64,000 bases of DNA. It comes from Chthonomonadaceae bacterium (GTDB lineage: Bacteria > Armatimonadota > Chthonomonadetes > Chthonomonadales > Chthonomonadaceae). This document shows positions 44,800 through 52,937 of this stretch, in pieces. Under the pieces are notes generated by a model. It was not told the DNA's origin and did not search any database. It worked only from the letters and a program-made list of their open reading frames with translations. Numbering within the stretch: the first letter of the stretch is position 1; every line of letters begins with the position of its first letter. Position numbers and translations under genes: made by a program. The stretch lies in NCBI GenBank assembly GCA_027450145.1, contig DAIDKH010000010.1, positions 1 through 64,000 on the forward strand. Reading direction: 5' to 3'.

Positions 44800-45567
44800 C
44801 TAGTTGAAGTCAGGGTAAGTTTGCGCGTATTGTAAATTAGTATAGCCCTTACTCGTGGGATCTGTCGCTCCGTGACTGGTAAAACTGGAGCCATCAATTG
44901 TCCACATGTTCGTGTCTGCTCCACCTCCATCCTGCTTGTCCAGCGTCTGAAGCGGCCGCATCGACTTCACGTGCCCATCCAAAAACCAGAAATTAGATTG
45001 TCCGGTATGCCCCGCAAACATAAGGCTGTCCGGCCCTGCCCAGGTGATCCCCCAATAGGGTGCAGTTGTCACTCGGTAATCGCTGTATGGGCCCTCAAAT
45101 TCTACAATGCCAATCGTTTCCGATGGCTGAGTGAGCTGAGCCAGCGTTGCTGAATTCGGGCACGGCCCACCCCACCAGCCGTTACAGTCTATAAACGGTT
45201 GAATAAGCGGATTACCGTTACCTGAGTCGGTGTTAGCGGCGTAGTTCGCAGGAAAACTGGAACCATCGGCATCCAGACCTCTATAGGGGTCTGACGGGCA
45301 CTGCCAGACCTGATGTGATTTCACATAAGGATTGATGTAGGTCTTCCAGTTGACAGTGGGTTCGTTTTTTCGGTTTGGAAGCACTTCGTCGTTGTCCTGC
45401 ACATACATCATGATCGCCAGACCAATCTGGTTCTCATTACTAATGCACATGGCCTGCCGTGCTTTTTCTCTTGCCTTGGCAAAAACGGGAAACAGAATTG
45501 CTGCGAGAATTGCAATAATTGCGATTACAACCAGAAGCTCAATGAGCGTGAAACCTGTTCGTTTCAT
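44800..45567 (-). CDS. DUF1559 pseudopilin with H-X9-DG motif (second)
   Basis: A 255-aa pseudopilin-like protein. The N-terminus [27 protein letters not shown] has the standard Gly before the cleavage site, followed by [14 protein letters not shown]. The globular part carries a conserved [11 protein letters not shown]-type segment and ends with [17 protein letters not shown], a complete H-X9-DG motif. It is the first gene of an operon with a small lipoprotein and a GH92 enzyme, behind a strong promoter with two LacI operators. Compared with the first copy (34584-35489) the leader is short and the sequences diverge after the helix, so this is not a recent duplication. Confidence 0.93.
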   Translation of the reverse strand: MKRTGFTLIELLVVIAIIAILAAILFPVFAKAREKARQAMCISNENQIGLAIMMYVQDNDEVLPNRKNEPTVNWKTYINPYVKSHQVWQCPSDPYRGLDADGSSFPANYAANTDSGNGNPLIQPFIDCNGWWGGPCPNSATLAQLTQPSETIGIVEFEGPYSDYRVTTAPYWGITWAGPDSLMFAGHTGQSNFWFLDGHVKSMRPLQTLDKQDGGGADTNMWTIDGSSFTSHGATDPTSKGYTNLQYAQTYPDFN

Positions 45568-45648
45568 AGGTTGGGTCCCCTTAAGTGACAGAGTGGACTG
45601 CGCACCAAGATGCCATTGTATACCTTGCCGGGAAGAAGTATTACTTCG

Positions 45649-45664
45649 ATGTTATCGATAACAG
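45649..45664 (-). promoter_or_regulatory. LacI operator, 15/16 match (site 2)
   Basis: ATGTTATCGATAACAG differs from the perfect palindrome in the last base. It lies within the 5' leader of the minus-strand pseudopilin operon, 43 bp centre-to-centre from site 3, about four helical turns, so both would face the same side of the DNA. Confidence 0.75.
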
Positions 45665-45691
45665 TTGGTGTACCAGCGCATCGTTCACGTT

Positions 45692-45707
45692 ATGTTACCG
45701 ATAACAT
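45692..45707 (-). promoter_or_regulatory. LacI operator, one base off the palindrome (site 3)
   Basis: ATGTTACCGATAACAT directly abuts the -10 box (45708-45713) of the pseudopilin operon promoter and covers the expected start of transcription, the classic position for repression. Confidence 0.8.
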
Positions 45708-45736
45708 ATTGTATCACATTCCTAGCACCGTGTCAA
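45708..45736 (-). promoter_or_regulatory. Promoter of the pseudopilin-lipoprotein-GH92 operon
   Basis: On the minus strand TTGACA (45731-45736), a 17-bp spacer and TACAAT (45708-45713) form a near-consensus sigma-70 promoter, 140-170 bp before the pseudopilin start. Confidence 0.85.
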
Positions 45737-45756
45737 TATAACAGGTTGAAAAATGA

Positions 45757-47601
45757 CTAGCTTCTGGTCGCTAATTTATTAATTCGAGGATCATGCGCTG
45801 GATCATCGCCCTCTCGTACCCAGTAAAATCGATCAGCAGTCAGGTGATCATGGTGTTGCACATGACGCGAGGGCCAGAGTACTTCCAACCGTAGAACCCG
45901 AGTGGCAGACCCCAAGCCAAATGTAAGCCTCATATCACTGTGCGAGCAGTAACTGGAACCGCTGCGCACCCACTGTGTCTGCCGGCCTGCGGCGGTAACG
46001 ACAGTCACTCTGGCGCCGATAGCATCGCGATTACTCCTCACACCTTCAAGGCGCACGGTGAGCCAGTGATTGCTGTTGCCGCCATCGTTACGAAAGAGCG
46101 TAAGGGGGCCGAGCTGCGAGACCATCGCAATATCAACGTCACCATCGTTATCGAAGTCTCCCACGGCAAGACCGCGCGTGACCCGAGGATGTACAAGGTC
46201 GCCAAGCGAGCGATCATCCTGTACGAAGGTTCCGTTTCCTTGATTGTGGAGTAGCAACTGACTTTGCGCGAAAGTTTCACCATCAACAGTCGCCTTGGCC
46301 ACCATAGGCGAAACATGCCCGTTACCAATGACGACATCCGGCCACCCATCCAGGTCGTAATCAAAACACTCTAAACCAAATCCCAAATATTGCATATTGT
46401 TTTGGGACAAACCGGACTCTTGAGAGCAATTCTTAAAGGTGCCGCCCATGTTCTGCAGAACCGTTTTCGCTTCCTCGGCGTAGTTAACTACGAAGAGGTC
46501 CGGCCTGCCGTTGTGGAGATAGTCGCTCACCCCGATACCCATGCTTGCTGTGGCGTGGCCCATCATATCGTACGCAGCGCCGGTCGGGACGGCAAGATTT
46601 GTGAAGGTGCCATCCCTGTTGTTATGAAACAGGAAGTTCGCCATCGTATCATTGGATACAAACAGGTCTGGCCAACCGTCATCATCGTAATCCAGCCAAA
46701 CAGCAGAAAGACTTTTCCCCCACTGGTCCTGAATCTTAGCTCGTGCCGTAACATCCGTAAAAGTACCGTCACCGTTGTTGTGATAAAGGCGGCAATGACT
46801 TGGCGGGAATTGCATGGGTGCGGGAAATGCCCCAAGGGTATCATACCGATCGATTTCGGGTGTCCACTGGCAGTAATGGCAGACGAACAGGTCCAAATTA
46901 CCGTCGTTATCGTAATCCGCCCACGCAGAACTTGTGGGCCAGCATACACGCTGAGGCAGGCCGGGCAAAAACCTATCCGCTACGCCGGCCGCCTCGGTAA
47001 CGTCCGTGAACGTTCCATCGCCGTTGTTCCGAAACAGGTGATTACCGCCTAGGGACGTAATGTAGAGGTCCGGCCATCCATCGTTGTTGTAATCTGCTAC
47101 GGAGACTCCCTGTCCATAACCCGTTGGGCCAACCAGGCCAGCTTCCTTGGTGACATCGGTAAATGTCCCGTTGCCGTTATTACGATACAATACGTTCTGT
47201 GTACTGTATTGGTCAGTTCCAGCTACCGATCCTGGCAAGGGGCCACCTTGCACAGCAAACACATCCAAAAAGCCGTCGTTGTTATAATCCCACAGTGCGA
47301 CGCCGCCACCCGTTTGCACGATGAAAGGCTCACGTATATTCGCGATGTTTTGCGTACCGTTATTGAATTGCCAAGAGATCCCAGCGCTCGCCGAGATATC
47401 TGTGAATACTAGTGGTACAGCTGCCACTTGCGGGCTTGAGGCGGCTCTTTGACGATTTATGATAGTGACTGGAGGCACTCCTGGTTTGCCAGATTTGCCC
47501 GCTGATAGCAGATGGCAGCCAGATACCCCTGCGCCGACTGTTGCAAGCAGGAACGATCGCCGTCCAATTTCGGTGCCATTGTATTGCGGTGAACGGTTCA
47601 A
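45757..47601 (-). CDS. FG-GAP repeat / ASPIC-UnbV (CRTAC1-like) Tat lipoprotein
   Basis: A 614-aa exported protein. The N-terminus has a Tat motif (GRRSFLLATVGAG) combined with a lipobox (VSGC), so it is probably a Tat-exported lipoprotein. At least five FG-GAP/VCBS repeats follow (DYNNDGFLDVFAVQGG, DYNNDGWPDLYITSLGG, DYDNDGNLDLFVCHY, DYDDDGWPDLFVSND, DFDNDGDVDIAMVSQ), whose Asp-rich loops bind calcium in a beta-propeller. The C-terminus is an ASPIC/UnbV domain (LTVRLEGVRSNRDAIGARVTVVTAAGRQTQWVRSGSSYCSHSD). The start is TTG at 47601, 24 bp after the lacI stop, so it is cotranscribed with that regulator. A role in binding glycans or proteins at the surface is plausible. Confidence 0.9.
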   Translation of the reverse strand: MNRSPQYNGTEIGRRSFLLATVGAGVSGCHLLSAGKSGKPGVPPVTIINRQRAASSPQVAAVPLVFTDISASAGISWQFNNGTQNIANIREPFIVQTGGGVALWDYNNDGFLDVFAVQGGPLPGSVAGTDQYSTQNVLYRNNGNGTFTDVTKEAGLVGPTGYGQGVSVADYNNDGWPDLYITSLGGNHLFRNNGDGTFTDVTEAAGVADRFLPGLPQRVCWPTSSAWADYDNDGNLDLFVCHYCQWTPEIDRYDTLGAFPAPMQFPPSHCRLYHNNGDGTFTDVTARAKIQDQWGKSLSAVWLDYDDDGWPDLFVSNDTMANFLFHNNRDGTFTNLAVPTGAAYDMMGHATASMGIGVSDYLHNGRPDLFVVNYAEEAKTVLQNMGGTFKNCSQESGLSQNNMQYLGFGLECFDYDLDGWPDVVIGNGHVSPMVAKATVDGETFAQSQLLLHNQGNGTFVQDDRSLGDLVHPRVTRGLAVGDFDNDGDVDIAMVSQLGPLTLFRNDGGNSNHWLTVRLEGVRSNRDAIGARVTVVTAAGRQTQWVRSGSSYCSHSDMRLTFGLGSATRVLRLEVLWPSRHVQHHDHLTADRFYWVREGDDPAHDPRINKLATRS

Positions 47602-47625
47602 TTACCCAGGGCCTCGCGGTTGCAA

Positions 47626-48651
47626 CTAATCCTCATTCCCAAGTGGCGAGCGCATTGACGACTCGCGGTTGAAAAACTCATAGGAGAGTAGCGTCTGCTC
47701 GGCTGGCACCTGGGCATCACCCATGCGCCTGTGAAGCAACTGCCAGGCCCGAGTGCACATCTCGGCTATGGGTATGGCAATGGTACTTAACGGTGGATCG
47801 AAATATGCGGTAAATTCGTTACCCTCGCAGCCTATAATCATCACATCCTTGGGAACGTGTAATCCGAGATCACGTATCGCACGAAATGAGGCAATAGATA
47901 TTTCGTCATAATGGCAGTAGATGCCATCTGGCGCACCATGGGCAGTGATGTAATCGCGAGTCGTTACGCGTATGCCAGGCAGGCTCCAATCCGAATAACC
48001 AATGTACTCAGGCACCAGACCTGCTTGGGTTACAGTTTCTGTGAAGTCGCTGAAGTTTCCCAGCCCCGGACGGTTGATCCAGGAGGGTGCCGCGTACGCA
48101 ATACGTCGGCAACCTGCTGAGATTAGATGCTTAACAGCAGCACGCGTACCAGATTGCAGATCCACACGGACGTAATCACCCGGCCACACGACGCCGTGAC
48201 CAGAGCCGATATTGACTCGCGGCAGTGGCGCGCCGGGCAGTAGGTTCAGGTATTCGTTCAGTTCCACCTCTACCGGGGGATCGACGGCGATAACACCATC
48301 TACCGCCCACTCCGCACGGTGGTATTTACCCGGTTCCTGAAAATGCCATCCCATTTCGCAAATGTTAACATCATAACCTGCCGATTGTATCTGGCTGCGG
48401 CACGCCTCAGCAATTTGAGCGTAAACCGATGAATGGAGGTGATCAATCCAAACCGAGACAGCATTTGTTTTTTTTGTCACCAATGCGCGAGCGTTGCGAT
48501 TGGGGGTATAGCCAAGCTCTCGTGCGGCCTGCATGACTCGGCGTCGCGTTTCAGGCGAAACGTAGCTCTTGTCGCCTTGATTGAGTGCACGCGAGACAGT
48601 CATAGCAGACAGGTTGAGCCTGCGAGCGATATCATAAATGGATGCAGCCAT
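47626..48651 (-). CDS. LacI-family transcriptional regulator (second), likely master of the glycan regulon
   Basis: A 341-aa repressor with the helix-turn-helix SIYDIARRLNLSAMTVSRALNQGDKSYVSPETRRRVMQAARELGYTPNRNARALV at residues 4-58 and a sensor domain (TNAVSVWIDHL ... GAPDGIYCHYDEISIASFRAIRDLGLHVPKDVMIIGCEGNEFTAYFDPPLSTIAIP). Its own promoter carries a perfect ATGTTATCGATAACAT over the -10 box. The same palindrome recurs before the pseudopilin-GH92 operon (two near-perfect copies) and before GH2, so this is the best candidate for the protein that binds it. The ligand is probably a mannose-type sugar, judged from the controlled enzymes. The FG-GAP gene is its operon partner. Confidence 0.93.
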   Translation of the reverse strand: MAASIYDIARRLNLSAMTVSRALNQGDKSYVSPETRRRVMQAARELGYTPNRNARALVTKKTNAVSVWIDHLHSSVYAQIAEACRSQIQSAGYDVNICEMGWHFQEPGKYHRAEWAVDGVIAVDPPVEVELNEYLNLLPGAPLPRVNIGSGHGVVWPGDYVRVDLQSGTRAAVKHLISAGCRRIAYAAPSWINRPGLGNFSDFTETVTQAGLVPEYIGYSDWSLPGIRVTTRDYITAHGAPDGIYCHYDEISIASFRAIRDLGLHVPKDVMIIGCEGNEFTAYFDPPLSTIAIPIAEMCTRAWQLLHRRMGDAQVPAEQTLLSYEFFNRESSMRSPLGNED

Positions 48652-48672
48652 GGTGGTTTAGGATTCTCTTGA

Positions 48673-48688
48673 ATGTTATCGATAACAT
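48673..48688 (-). promoter_or_regulatory. LacI operator, perfect 16-bp palindrome (site 4)
   Basis: ATGTTATCGATAACAT overlaps the last two bases of the -10 box of the minus-strand lacI promoter and lies 21 bp before its start codon, implying autorepression. Confidence 0.85.
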
Positions 48689-48715
48689 ATTAACATATTA
48701 CTGCGTCACCGTCAA
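48687..48715 (-). promoter_or_regulatory. Promoter of the minus-strand lacI / FG-GAP operon
   Basis: On the minus strand TTGACG (48710-48715), a 17-bp spacer and TAATAT (48687-48692) precede lacI. The spacing equals that of the pseudopilin operon promoter, and both abut the same operator sequence. Confidence 0.75.
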
Positions 48716-48822
48716 TACTACCCAGGTGAGAGTGCAGGGTTCAATCCTTGTTTCTATAATAAATGGTGCGTCCTTTATCAGTGACTATGCCTTTTAGAAC
48801 GAACTCATGCCTTTATTCAGTG

Positions 48823-50640
48823 TTATTCATGAATGTAACGGAAGTTAAATCTGCCGTCCGGCGCACTGTCACCTTCTGTCCAGAACCGGTCGATATCTCC
48901 GCCAACGGGAACATTATCCACCCAGTGAAAATCGAATTGAAATCGGGTCCCGGACGGTATTCCCAGCAAGCGCCTGGGAATTTCTACTACGAGGTGCGAT
49001 CCGGACGAACGGTAAGGGACGCGGAAAACGTAACCGTCGTGCAGCCGCTTAAGCGTCGTTACGTTGTCACTTATTACCGTGCTGTTTACCACAAAATTAT
49101 ACCCCTCCCATCCACGATCATCACCAGCATCGATACTCAGCAGTAACTGCATCCAGTGGCGATCAGTATGCGGGCTCATACGGTTAGCTGTTCTCACATA
49201 AAACCACACGTGAGTGCTGTTAGACGCAACCCTAGCTTCTACTATATCATTACGGCCGGTGTGGTCCTTGTAGCGGAGGTTCCCCCACCCATCCCAATCC
49301 CGGTGCTTTACGTCTCCTTCCGCATCAATATACACGGGCCTCACGCCATTCCATCGGTGCCAGGGCGCGGAAAGCCTGACATTATGGTAATCACGGGATA
49401 CTTCAAGTGACCTCGCGCCTTTGTATCTCCTTATTGCCGATACCATTTGAAGGTAATAGAGATCGCCATAGCCACCTTTCATGGGCTGCACGTCCCGGCT
49501 AAATTCCTCGTTATAATTGTCTACAAAGAACGTTTGGCCGGGGCTAAGCTGCTTGCCCATGAAATTAATGTGCTGCCCGGGAGCTACTACAAACCGTTGC
49601 GCTACCCATTCATTCCACCCCGTTAGAAAGGCAAACTGCGGGTCAATTTGCAGAAGCCGACTCAGTTGCAGGCCGAAGTAAATCCCCTTATGCCTTTCTG
49701 CCGTAAGAAAGTGGGAATCTAGTGGTGGCTCCGAGCCTGAATGCCAGCTTCGGCCGATGTCGTTATCTGGGTGTGAGGCCACCGCCGCTGGCGCCTCTTC
49801 CGGTGTGCTCGGGGACAAGTGCCAACCAAAGCGCTGAGGATAGGTATCGATCCACTCCCATTTATCTTCGCCTGGATCCCATGCCCAGGAGTATCTCCAG
49901 GTAAAAAACTGCGCAATCTCAGGAGGTAGTGGGTTACCACTATCGCTCTTTGCAGAAATATCACCTAGAATAAGAGGCTTGCCTTCCCAATGAAACCAGA
50001 GTTCGGAATACCTTCGAGGTTTGTAAACAAAGTCATACAGATCTGTCACAGTGCGAAAGGTGGCGGCATGAGTGACGAACGCGAACCGCGGAACGTTACC
50101 ACCCTTCGCAACAATGGTTCTAGCCTCGTTGCATAGGGTCTCGAGCTCCGTGTGATAAGTGAATCCGTTTGTAACGTCGATCAATAGTACATCGACGCCT
50201 GCGTTAGCCAGCATCATAAGGTTATGATGAGCCACCCATGGATCGTCTGAACGAAAATAGCCAATAGACGGTTCCCCCCACCAGTGGAAGGCACTTACAG
50301 GTCCATAAGCAGGTGCCGAGGGGTTTGCTTTGATCAATTTAGTATTGTCGTAGGGGCCGGGTGTCCCGTGCGCACCGTGCCAGAGAAAGTAGAAAATGCC
50401 AACGGTGCGATCCTGGCGCGGAGGGCCAACCTCGTTGGCTAGTGGCAAGGAGCGGTTGAGGCGATCGGTGCAGACCCACGTATCCGGCCGGGAGTCTCTC
50501 AAGTTGAGTACCTGTGCAGGCAATCCCTGAGAAGAACCTGCAGCATCGGATGGTAGTTCTGATGAACCAACAGTCGCCCCCAGCGCGACCAGCTTGGCCG
50601 CGGATTCCAACAACTCGCGCCGCGTAGACCGTACCTTCAC
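48823..50640 (-). CDS. Tat-exported GH71/GH99-like endo-mannosidase candidate
   Basis: A 605-aa exported protein with a Tat-type start (STRRELLESAAKLVALGA). The catalytic region (about residues 75-420) has TVGIFYFLWHGAHGTPGPYDNTKLIKANP, AFHWWGEPSIGYFRSDDPWVAHHNLMMLANAGVDVLLIDVTNG and FLTGWNEWVAQRF. This resembles the GH71/GH99 group of endo-acting alpha-glucanases and alpha-mannosidases. A C-terminal beta-sandwich (about 455-600, DIVEARVASNSTHVWFYVRTAN) looks like a CBM9/DOMON-type module. The start is GTG at 50640 with GGAGGG upstream, 26 bp after the recO stop, so it is probably read through from recO. The family call is from motifs, and the exact substrate is open. Confidence 0.75.
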   Translation of the reverse strand: MKVRSTRRELLESAAKLVALGATVGSSELPSDAAGSSQGLPAQVLNLRDSRPDTWVCTDRLNRSLPLANEVGPPRQDRTVGIFYFLWHGAHGTPGPYDNTKLIKANPSAPAYGPVSAFHWWGEPSIGYFRSDDPWVAHHNLMMLANAGVDVLLIDVTNGFTYHTELETLCNEARTIVAKGGNVPRFAFVTHAATFRTVTDLYDFVYKPRRYSELWFHWEGKPLILGDISAKSDSGNPLPPEIAQFFTWRYSWAWDPGEDKWEWIDTYPQRFGWHLSPSTPEEAPAAVASHPDNDIGRSWHSGSEPPLDSHFLTAERHKGIYFGLQLSRLLQIDPQFAFLTGWNEWVAQRFVVAPGQHINFMGKQLSPGQTFFVDNYNEEFSRDVQPMKGGYGDLYYLQMVSAIRRYKGARSLEVSRDYHNVRLSAPWHRWNGVRPVYIDAEGDVKHRDWDGWGNLRYKDHTGRNDIVEARVASNSTHVWFYVRTANRMSPHTDRHWMQLLLSIDAGDDRGWEGYNFVVNSTVISDNVTTLKRLHDGYVFRVPYRSSGSHLVVEIPRRLLGIPSGTRFQFDFHWVDNVPVGGDIDRFWTEGDSAPDGRFNFRYIHE

Positions 50641-50666
50641 CGTCTTGCACTCCCTCCATGAATTTA

Positions 50667-51434
50667 CTAGGATTCTCTGCCTGCCCTAACGGCATGCAGG
50701 AACTCGGCGCTTTTAATTATTCTGCCAGCATGAAATTGAACGTAGGCATGAATGGCGCTTGTTGCCAGTGCGGCCTGCTTTTCCGGTGGACAAATTGTCG
50801 TCAACGTACGCGCGCCTGCACTGGCAAGAAGGGCGATGAGGCTAACAGCTTCGGCGGAGAGTGCAATCGCGTCCTTGATACCACTGGCACAAACCCGACA
50901 CACTGCTCCGCCATTGCTGGCACTAAAGGCCGCTGGCCCGTTATCTAGTGGTTCATCACAACAGCTGCATTGATCATATCTTGGCCCATATCCCAGCTCT
51001 GTCACTAGACGAAGTAAGGTTGCATTTATAACCGCATCCGGCCACAATGCCGGCTGTTGCATTAGGTTAAACGCATGGCACATCAGGTTGAACACAGCTG
51101 CAGCAGACTGATCATCGTGCTCATGCAGCAACGCATCTACCACCTCGCAGAGGTAGCAAGCCGCGGCAAGGTCCGCCACAGAGGTCCGCAGTCCGCTGTA
51201 CACGGCAGTAATCTCACACTGCGTAACCACATCTAGAGATTTGCCAGTGGCAATCAGCACTTTTAAGCGTGTGAACGGCTCAGTAGCGCCACTGAGCTTA
51301 CTACCCGAGCGCCTTGCGCCACGCATGACAAAATTCCGCTTTCCAAACTCTGGTGTTAGGACCGTCACGCAGCGGTCATTTTCTCCTATATCGCGCCGCG
51401 AAAGAACAAGGCATTGTGTAGGGTAGGTCGGCAT
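50667..51434 (-). CDS. recO: DNA repair protein RecO
   Basis: Recombination mediator of the RecFOR pathway that helps RecA displace SSB on gapped DNA. The 255-aa product has the N-terminal OB fold (TQCLVLSRRDIGENDRCVTVLTPEFGKRNFVMRGARRSGSKLSGATEPFTRLKVLI), a helical middle (AAACYLCEVVDALL) and a four-Cys zinc site (CSCC ... CRVC, residues about 155-180). The length is typical. ATG 51434 fits the conserved N-terminus; the ribosome-binding site is weak. It lies downstream of an exported protein of unknown function on the same strand. Confidence 0.95.
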   Translation of the reverse strand: MPTYPTQCLVLSRRDIGENDRCVTVLTPEFGKRNFVMRGARRSGSKLSGATEPFTRLKVLIATGKSLDVVTQCEITAVYSGLRTSVADLAAACYLCEVVDALLHEHDDQSAAAVFNLMCHAFNLMQQPALWPDAVINATLLRLVTELGYGPRYDQCSCCDEPLDNGPAAFSASNGGAVCRVCASGIKDAIALSAEAVSLIALLASAGARTLTTICPPEKQAALATSAIHAYVQFHAGRIIKSAEFLHAVRAGRES

Positions 51435-51505
51435 TTTAACGGGATATCCCCTGTAAAAGCCGAGTTGCTACCGGATTGCACAATGGGATAATGCCACGAA
51501 GCAAT

Positions 51506-52918
51506 TTAACCATCCAGTGCATCTACGGAACCTTTTACCTTGAGCATTCTGCCTGTTACAAACTGATTTTTGTACATCTCAAATTTCCGGTTGAGTGCCG
51601 ATAACGCAAATCGCTCCGCGTCTTGAACAACAACCGTGAGACTGCTGCTTCCTCCTACCCATTTCACGCCGGAATGCATGGTCGCGGCTCCTACGCCGCT
51701 CCACAAGGTTTGACCAGTTGAGGTATTTAGAAGGTAACCCACCGAGCGAGCATAGGCGGAGTCTGCGGGTCTATCGCGCCTGTCATTTCCGGTGGAAGCC
51801 TCTAGGTCGACTATTCGGCACAAGAACACCAGTTTTACGTGCAATTGCTTGCCAAGCGAAATTGCAAGCTTAACGTTTGGTATAGTACCATCCCACAAAT
51901 CAACGAGCTTTGAGTTCCGCGACATAAGCTGCCGCATACACATGGCTGGAGACACAAGATGTTGCGCAAGGATCGGTTGCAAATCCAGGTTAAGTAGGTC
52001 GGAGACGTTGCTTTTCAGGCCGCTGATGCCTGATGGCAGTACACGCCTTCCGGTATTTGAGAACACCAGCAGGTCGGCCGCAGTTGGACCAGTGGTTGGC
52101 GCGATAGCAACCGTTGCGTCTGGGCGGGCAAAGGGCGAGACTAGCGGTTGTTCTAAAGAGCTAACTGCCATACTTGCTGCCGTCCAACATGCCCGGGCAA
52201 GAACTGCCGTTCGTGTCTTAAGGTAAGCCGTCCCTAGCAGCACGCGCGGCGCAGCGTAACTGCCACTACAATAAACTCGATGTACCTGTACTCCTCCAGT
52301 CACCGAGGTTGTATCCCTAATATAAATTGTGATACGCGCCCACACGTTGATCCGTCGTTGAGATTTTTCGTTTAGAACTACGTTCAGAATAGCTGGAGAA
52401 GCAACTGCGACAACATCACTACTTTTGAACAGTACGTTCGTTCTGCCTGCTCGTAAGCTCACACCAGACTGCTCTTGAACTGGAACAACCACTAGACGAA
52501 GACGATGAACTAACAATGATCGCAACGACGCATTTAAGAGCTGTGAGGCAGCTGCGGCTAGCTGGCTACCATCAGGCTGTGAAGGTGCCTTAGGTGCTGC
52601 CTTACCGAATAGTTTGAGATGCCCCCAATCGTCGTCGTTAGTTTTGTCCCGTTTGGTACTTCTAGGCTGCCATTCTGCAATTTGAGTTGTGACGGATTTT
52701 TGTACTAGTGGTGGGAGTGATACTTTGGGTTGAACAAGAACAATCGTGGAGCCTGGCGCAAGCGCGACGTACACAGCACTGCGCTGTGCTTGTGCAAGTG
52801 CCATGGAGGGGTCAACCAGCAGCAGAACCAGGACGAGCCATGTTGACAATGCAAGCCCTGTTTCTGTATACTCCAACAGTCCTATACGCAAATGAAAAGC
52901 CTTTGCCAGTTTTTCCAA
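51506..52918 (-). CDS. Exported protein of unknown function
   Basis: I do not recognise this 470-aa protein. A hydrophobic segment (LALSTWLVLVLLLVDPSMALAQAQ) near residues 22-46 looks like a signal peptide with cleavage after ALA. The mature part is mixed alpha/beta with stretches such as LLVHRLRLVVVPVQEQSG and NRKFEMYKNQFVTGRMLKVKG. A motif VAIAPTTGPTAADLLVFSNTGRRVLPSG might form a Rossmann-like core. The annotated start is TTG 52918, only 19 bp from the divergent HTH gene; a later TTG just before LSTWLV would leave room for a promoter and give a better signal peptide. No functional link to recO is evident. Confidence 0.6.
   Translation of the reverse strand: MEKLAKAFHLRIGLLEYTETGLALSTWLVLVLLLVDPSMALAQAQRSAVYVALAPGSTIVLVQPKVSLPPLVQKSVTTQIAEWQPRSTKRDKTNDDDWGHLKLFGKAAPKAPSQPDGSQLAAAASQLLNASLRSLLVHRLRLVVVPVQEQSGVSLRAGRTNVLFKSSDVVAVASPAILNVVLNEKSQRRINVWARITIYIRDTTSVTGGVQVHRVYCSGSYAAPRVLLGTAYLKTRTAVLARACWTAASMAVSSLEQPLVSPFARPDATVAIAPTTGPTAADLLVFSNTGRRVLPSGISGLKSNVSDLLNLDLQPILAQHLVSPAMCMRQLMSRNSKLVDLWDGTIPNVKLAISLGKQLHVKLVFLCRIVDLEASTGNDRRDRPADSAYARSVGYLLNTSTGQTLWSGVGAATMHSGVKWVGGSSSLTVVVQDAERFALSALNRKFEMYKNQFVTGRMLKVKGSVDALDG
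52843..52872 (+). promoter_or_regulatory. Promoter of the HTH-ABC exporter operon
   Basis: A perfect TTGACA (52843-52848), 18-bp spacer and TATACT (52867-52872) lie 65 bp before the HTH start, inside the 5' part of the divergent unknown gene. Confidence 0.75.
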
Positions 52919-52937
52919 TTCACCTGGAGGTAGTACT

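Noticed and set aside
46390-47052. Plus-strand frame of 220 codons inside the FG-GAP gene
   Set aside because: Antisense to Asp-rich repeats, whose codons give long open frames on the other strand; no start signal.
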